Positions 63,445 through 64,000 of a DNA stretch of 64,000 nt are shown here, in pieces. The first letter of the stretch is position 1. Every line of letters starts with the position of its first letter. The notes below the pieces were generated by a model, which had not been told where the DNA came from, did not search any database, and saw nothing but the letters and a program-made list of their open reading frames with translations. This DNA comes from Streptomyces cynarae (GTDB taxonomy: Bacteria > Actinomycetota > Actinomycetes > Streptomycetales > Streptomycetaceae): positions 4,592,001 to 4,656,000 of the forward strand of contig NZ_CP106793.1 in the NCBI RefSeq assembly GCF_025642135.1, in the 5' to 3' direction. Both the position numbers and the translations under genes were made by a program.

Positions 63445-64000
63445 CTACGGGGTGACGATCGGGAACCCCCGGTCCGGCCGGGAGACGTAGGAGAAAAGGC
63501 GCTTGAGCAGGCCCCGGTCCCCTTCCGTCTCGATGCCGGCGAGGCCGTGGCCCGCGAGCAGGCCGAGCAGTTCGGGGCGGGTCAGGGTGAGCGTCAGGCC
63601 CGCGTGCGGCCTCGGGGTGCGGTGCAGCGGCATCCCGCGGTGGGTGAGCGCGCCGTGCTCGAGGTTGATCCGGTGGCGGCGTTCCTCGTCGATCACCACC
63701 AGGTCGATGATCAGGCGTGGCTCCTGGGCCGCGCGGGGCCCGTCGATGCGCACCGCGAGGGCGTCGAGGAGCATGCTCACGGTCAGTTCCGAGGTCAGCT
63801 CGGGCGTGTCCGAGGTGACGGCGGGGGCACTCGCCCCCTCGCGCAGTTCCAGGGCGCCGGTCAGGTAGATGTTCCGCCAGGGTCCGTTCTCGGCGCCGTA
63901 CCCGAGGCGTTCGTACACCCCCGCCAGCGTCTGCTTCGCCTCCTCGTCGCCCGGGTCGGCGAAGACCAGGTGGTTGAGCAGGCTCGCGGCGAAGCGCAGG
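63445..64000 (-). CDS. Alkyl sulfatase-like metallo-beta-lactamase protein (C-terminus)
   Basis: The frame enters from the right edge; 184 codons are visible up to the stop at 63445. The visible part matches the C-terminal half of SdsA1/BDS1-type alkyl sulfatases: LRFAASLLNHLVFADPGDEE and YERLGYGAENGPWRNIYLTG from the dimerisation domain. It is followed by an SCP2-like lipid-binding domain (ELTSELTVSMLLDALAVRID, then RRHRINLEHGALTHRGMPL). The zinc-binding metallo-beta-lactamase half must lie beyond 64000. These enzymes hydrolyse alkyl sulfates such as SDS. It converges on the XRE-TPR gene with a 15-bp gap. Confidence 0.85.
   Translation of the reverse strand, partial: LRFAASLLNHLVFADPGDEEAKQTLAGVYERLGYGAENGPWRNIYLTGALELREGASAPAVTSDTPELTSELTVSMLLDALAVRIDGPRAAQEPRLIIDLVVIDEERRHRINLEHGALTHRGMPLHRTPRPHAGLTLTLTRPELLGLLAGHGLAGIETEGDRGLLKRLFSYVSRPDRGFPIVTP

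Overview
The window is high-GC DNA (about 70% by eye) with actinobacterial codon use, many GTG starts and overlapping ATGA/TGATG gene junctions. The gene content is that of a Streptomyces chromosome: two branched-chain 2-oxoacid dehydrogenase (bkd) clusters, transmembrane Ser/Thr kinases, a proteasome activator Bpa, DUF6458/DUF5819 proteins and a SpoIIE-type phosphatase with a kinase domain. A perfect parS site (16377-16392) suggests an origin-proximal position. From memory only, the order bkd - kinases - bkd - carboxypeptidase - aspS - metG resembles the core of Streptomyces coelicolor around SCO38xx. I see no phage, transposase, CRISPR array, rRNA or tRNA.

Layout. (1) 1-9.5 kb: phenylacetate catabolism. 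paaABCD on the minus strand runs off the left edge; paaN (minus) and paaH-paaR (plus) diverge from one another. Between them lie a DUF5819-HTTM membrane pair and a TrmH-family methyltransferase. (2) 9.6-13.8 kb: an Lrp-type regulator divergent from bkdABC. PaaR-type palindromes sit before paaA, between paaN and paaH, and before bkdA, so aromatic and branched-chain acid catabolism may share one repressor. (3) 13.9-17.5 kb: molybdenum cofactor genes (mobA with a DUF6457 tail, and moeA with an apparent frameshift), parS and a quinone oxidoreductase. (4) 17.5-23.1 kb: a Pro/Thr-rich tail-anchored protein, Bpa and two divergent membrane Ser/Thr kinases. (5) 23.1-27.3 kb: the second bkd cluster.

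(6) 27.3-38.8 kb: a D-Ala-D-Ala carboxypeptidase, a GntR-MFS pair, a nitrilase-fold amidase, a maleylpyruvate isomerase-type protein, a GlxA/LURP-one pair divergent from a cupin, an NHLRC2-like thioredoxin-NHL protein followed by a 48-bp minisatellite, and a processive-type glycosyltransferase beside a 54-residue LAATG-bearing microprotein. (7) 38.8-51.6 kb: M18 aminopeptidase, FadE5-like acyl-CoA dehydrogenase, SseB, pirin, AI-2E-type permease, a PAS-GAF-PP2C-HATPase regulator, aspS and metG. (8) 51.7-64 kb: a VWA protein with a long Glu-rich repeat, a FUSC permease, a membrane-anchored EEP-fold protein, small membrane proteins, a Rossmann-fold gene whose 3' end is duplicated downstream, a frameshifted conserved gene, an amidohydrolase pseudogene, an XRE-TPR regulator and the C-terminus of an alkyl sulfatase.

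The window is mostly conserved core. The points most worth a second look are the SdpA/SdpB-like DUF5819-HTTM pair, the shared PaaR-type operators, the LAXTG microprotein beside a glycosyltransferase, three tandem-repeat loci, and two genes that each look one base short (in one of them clearly inside a C run), which suggests consensus errors. All family assignments come from reading the sequence; no database search was run.
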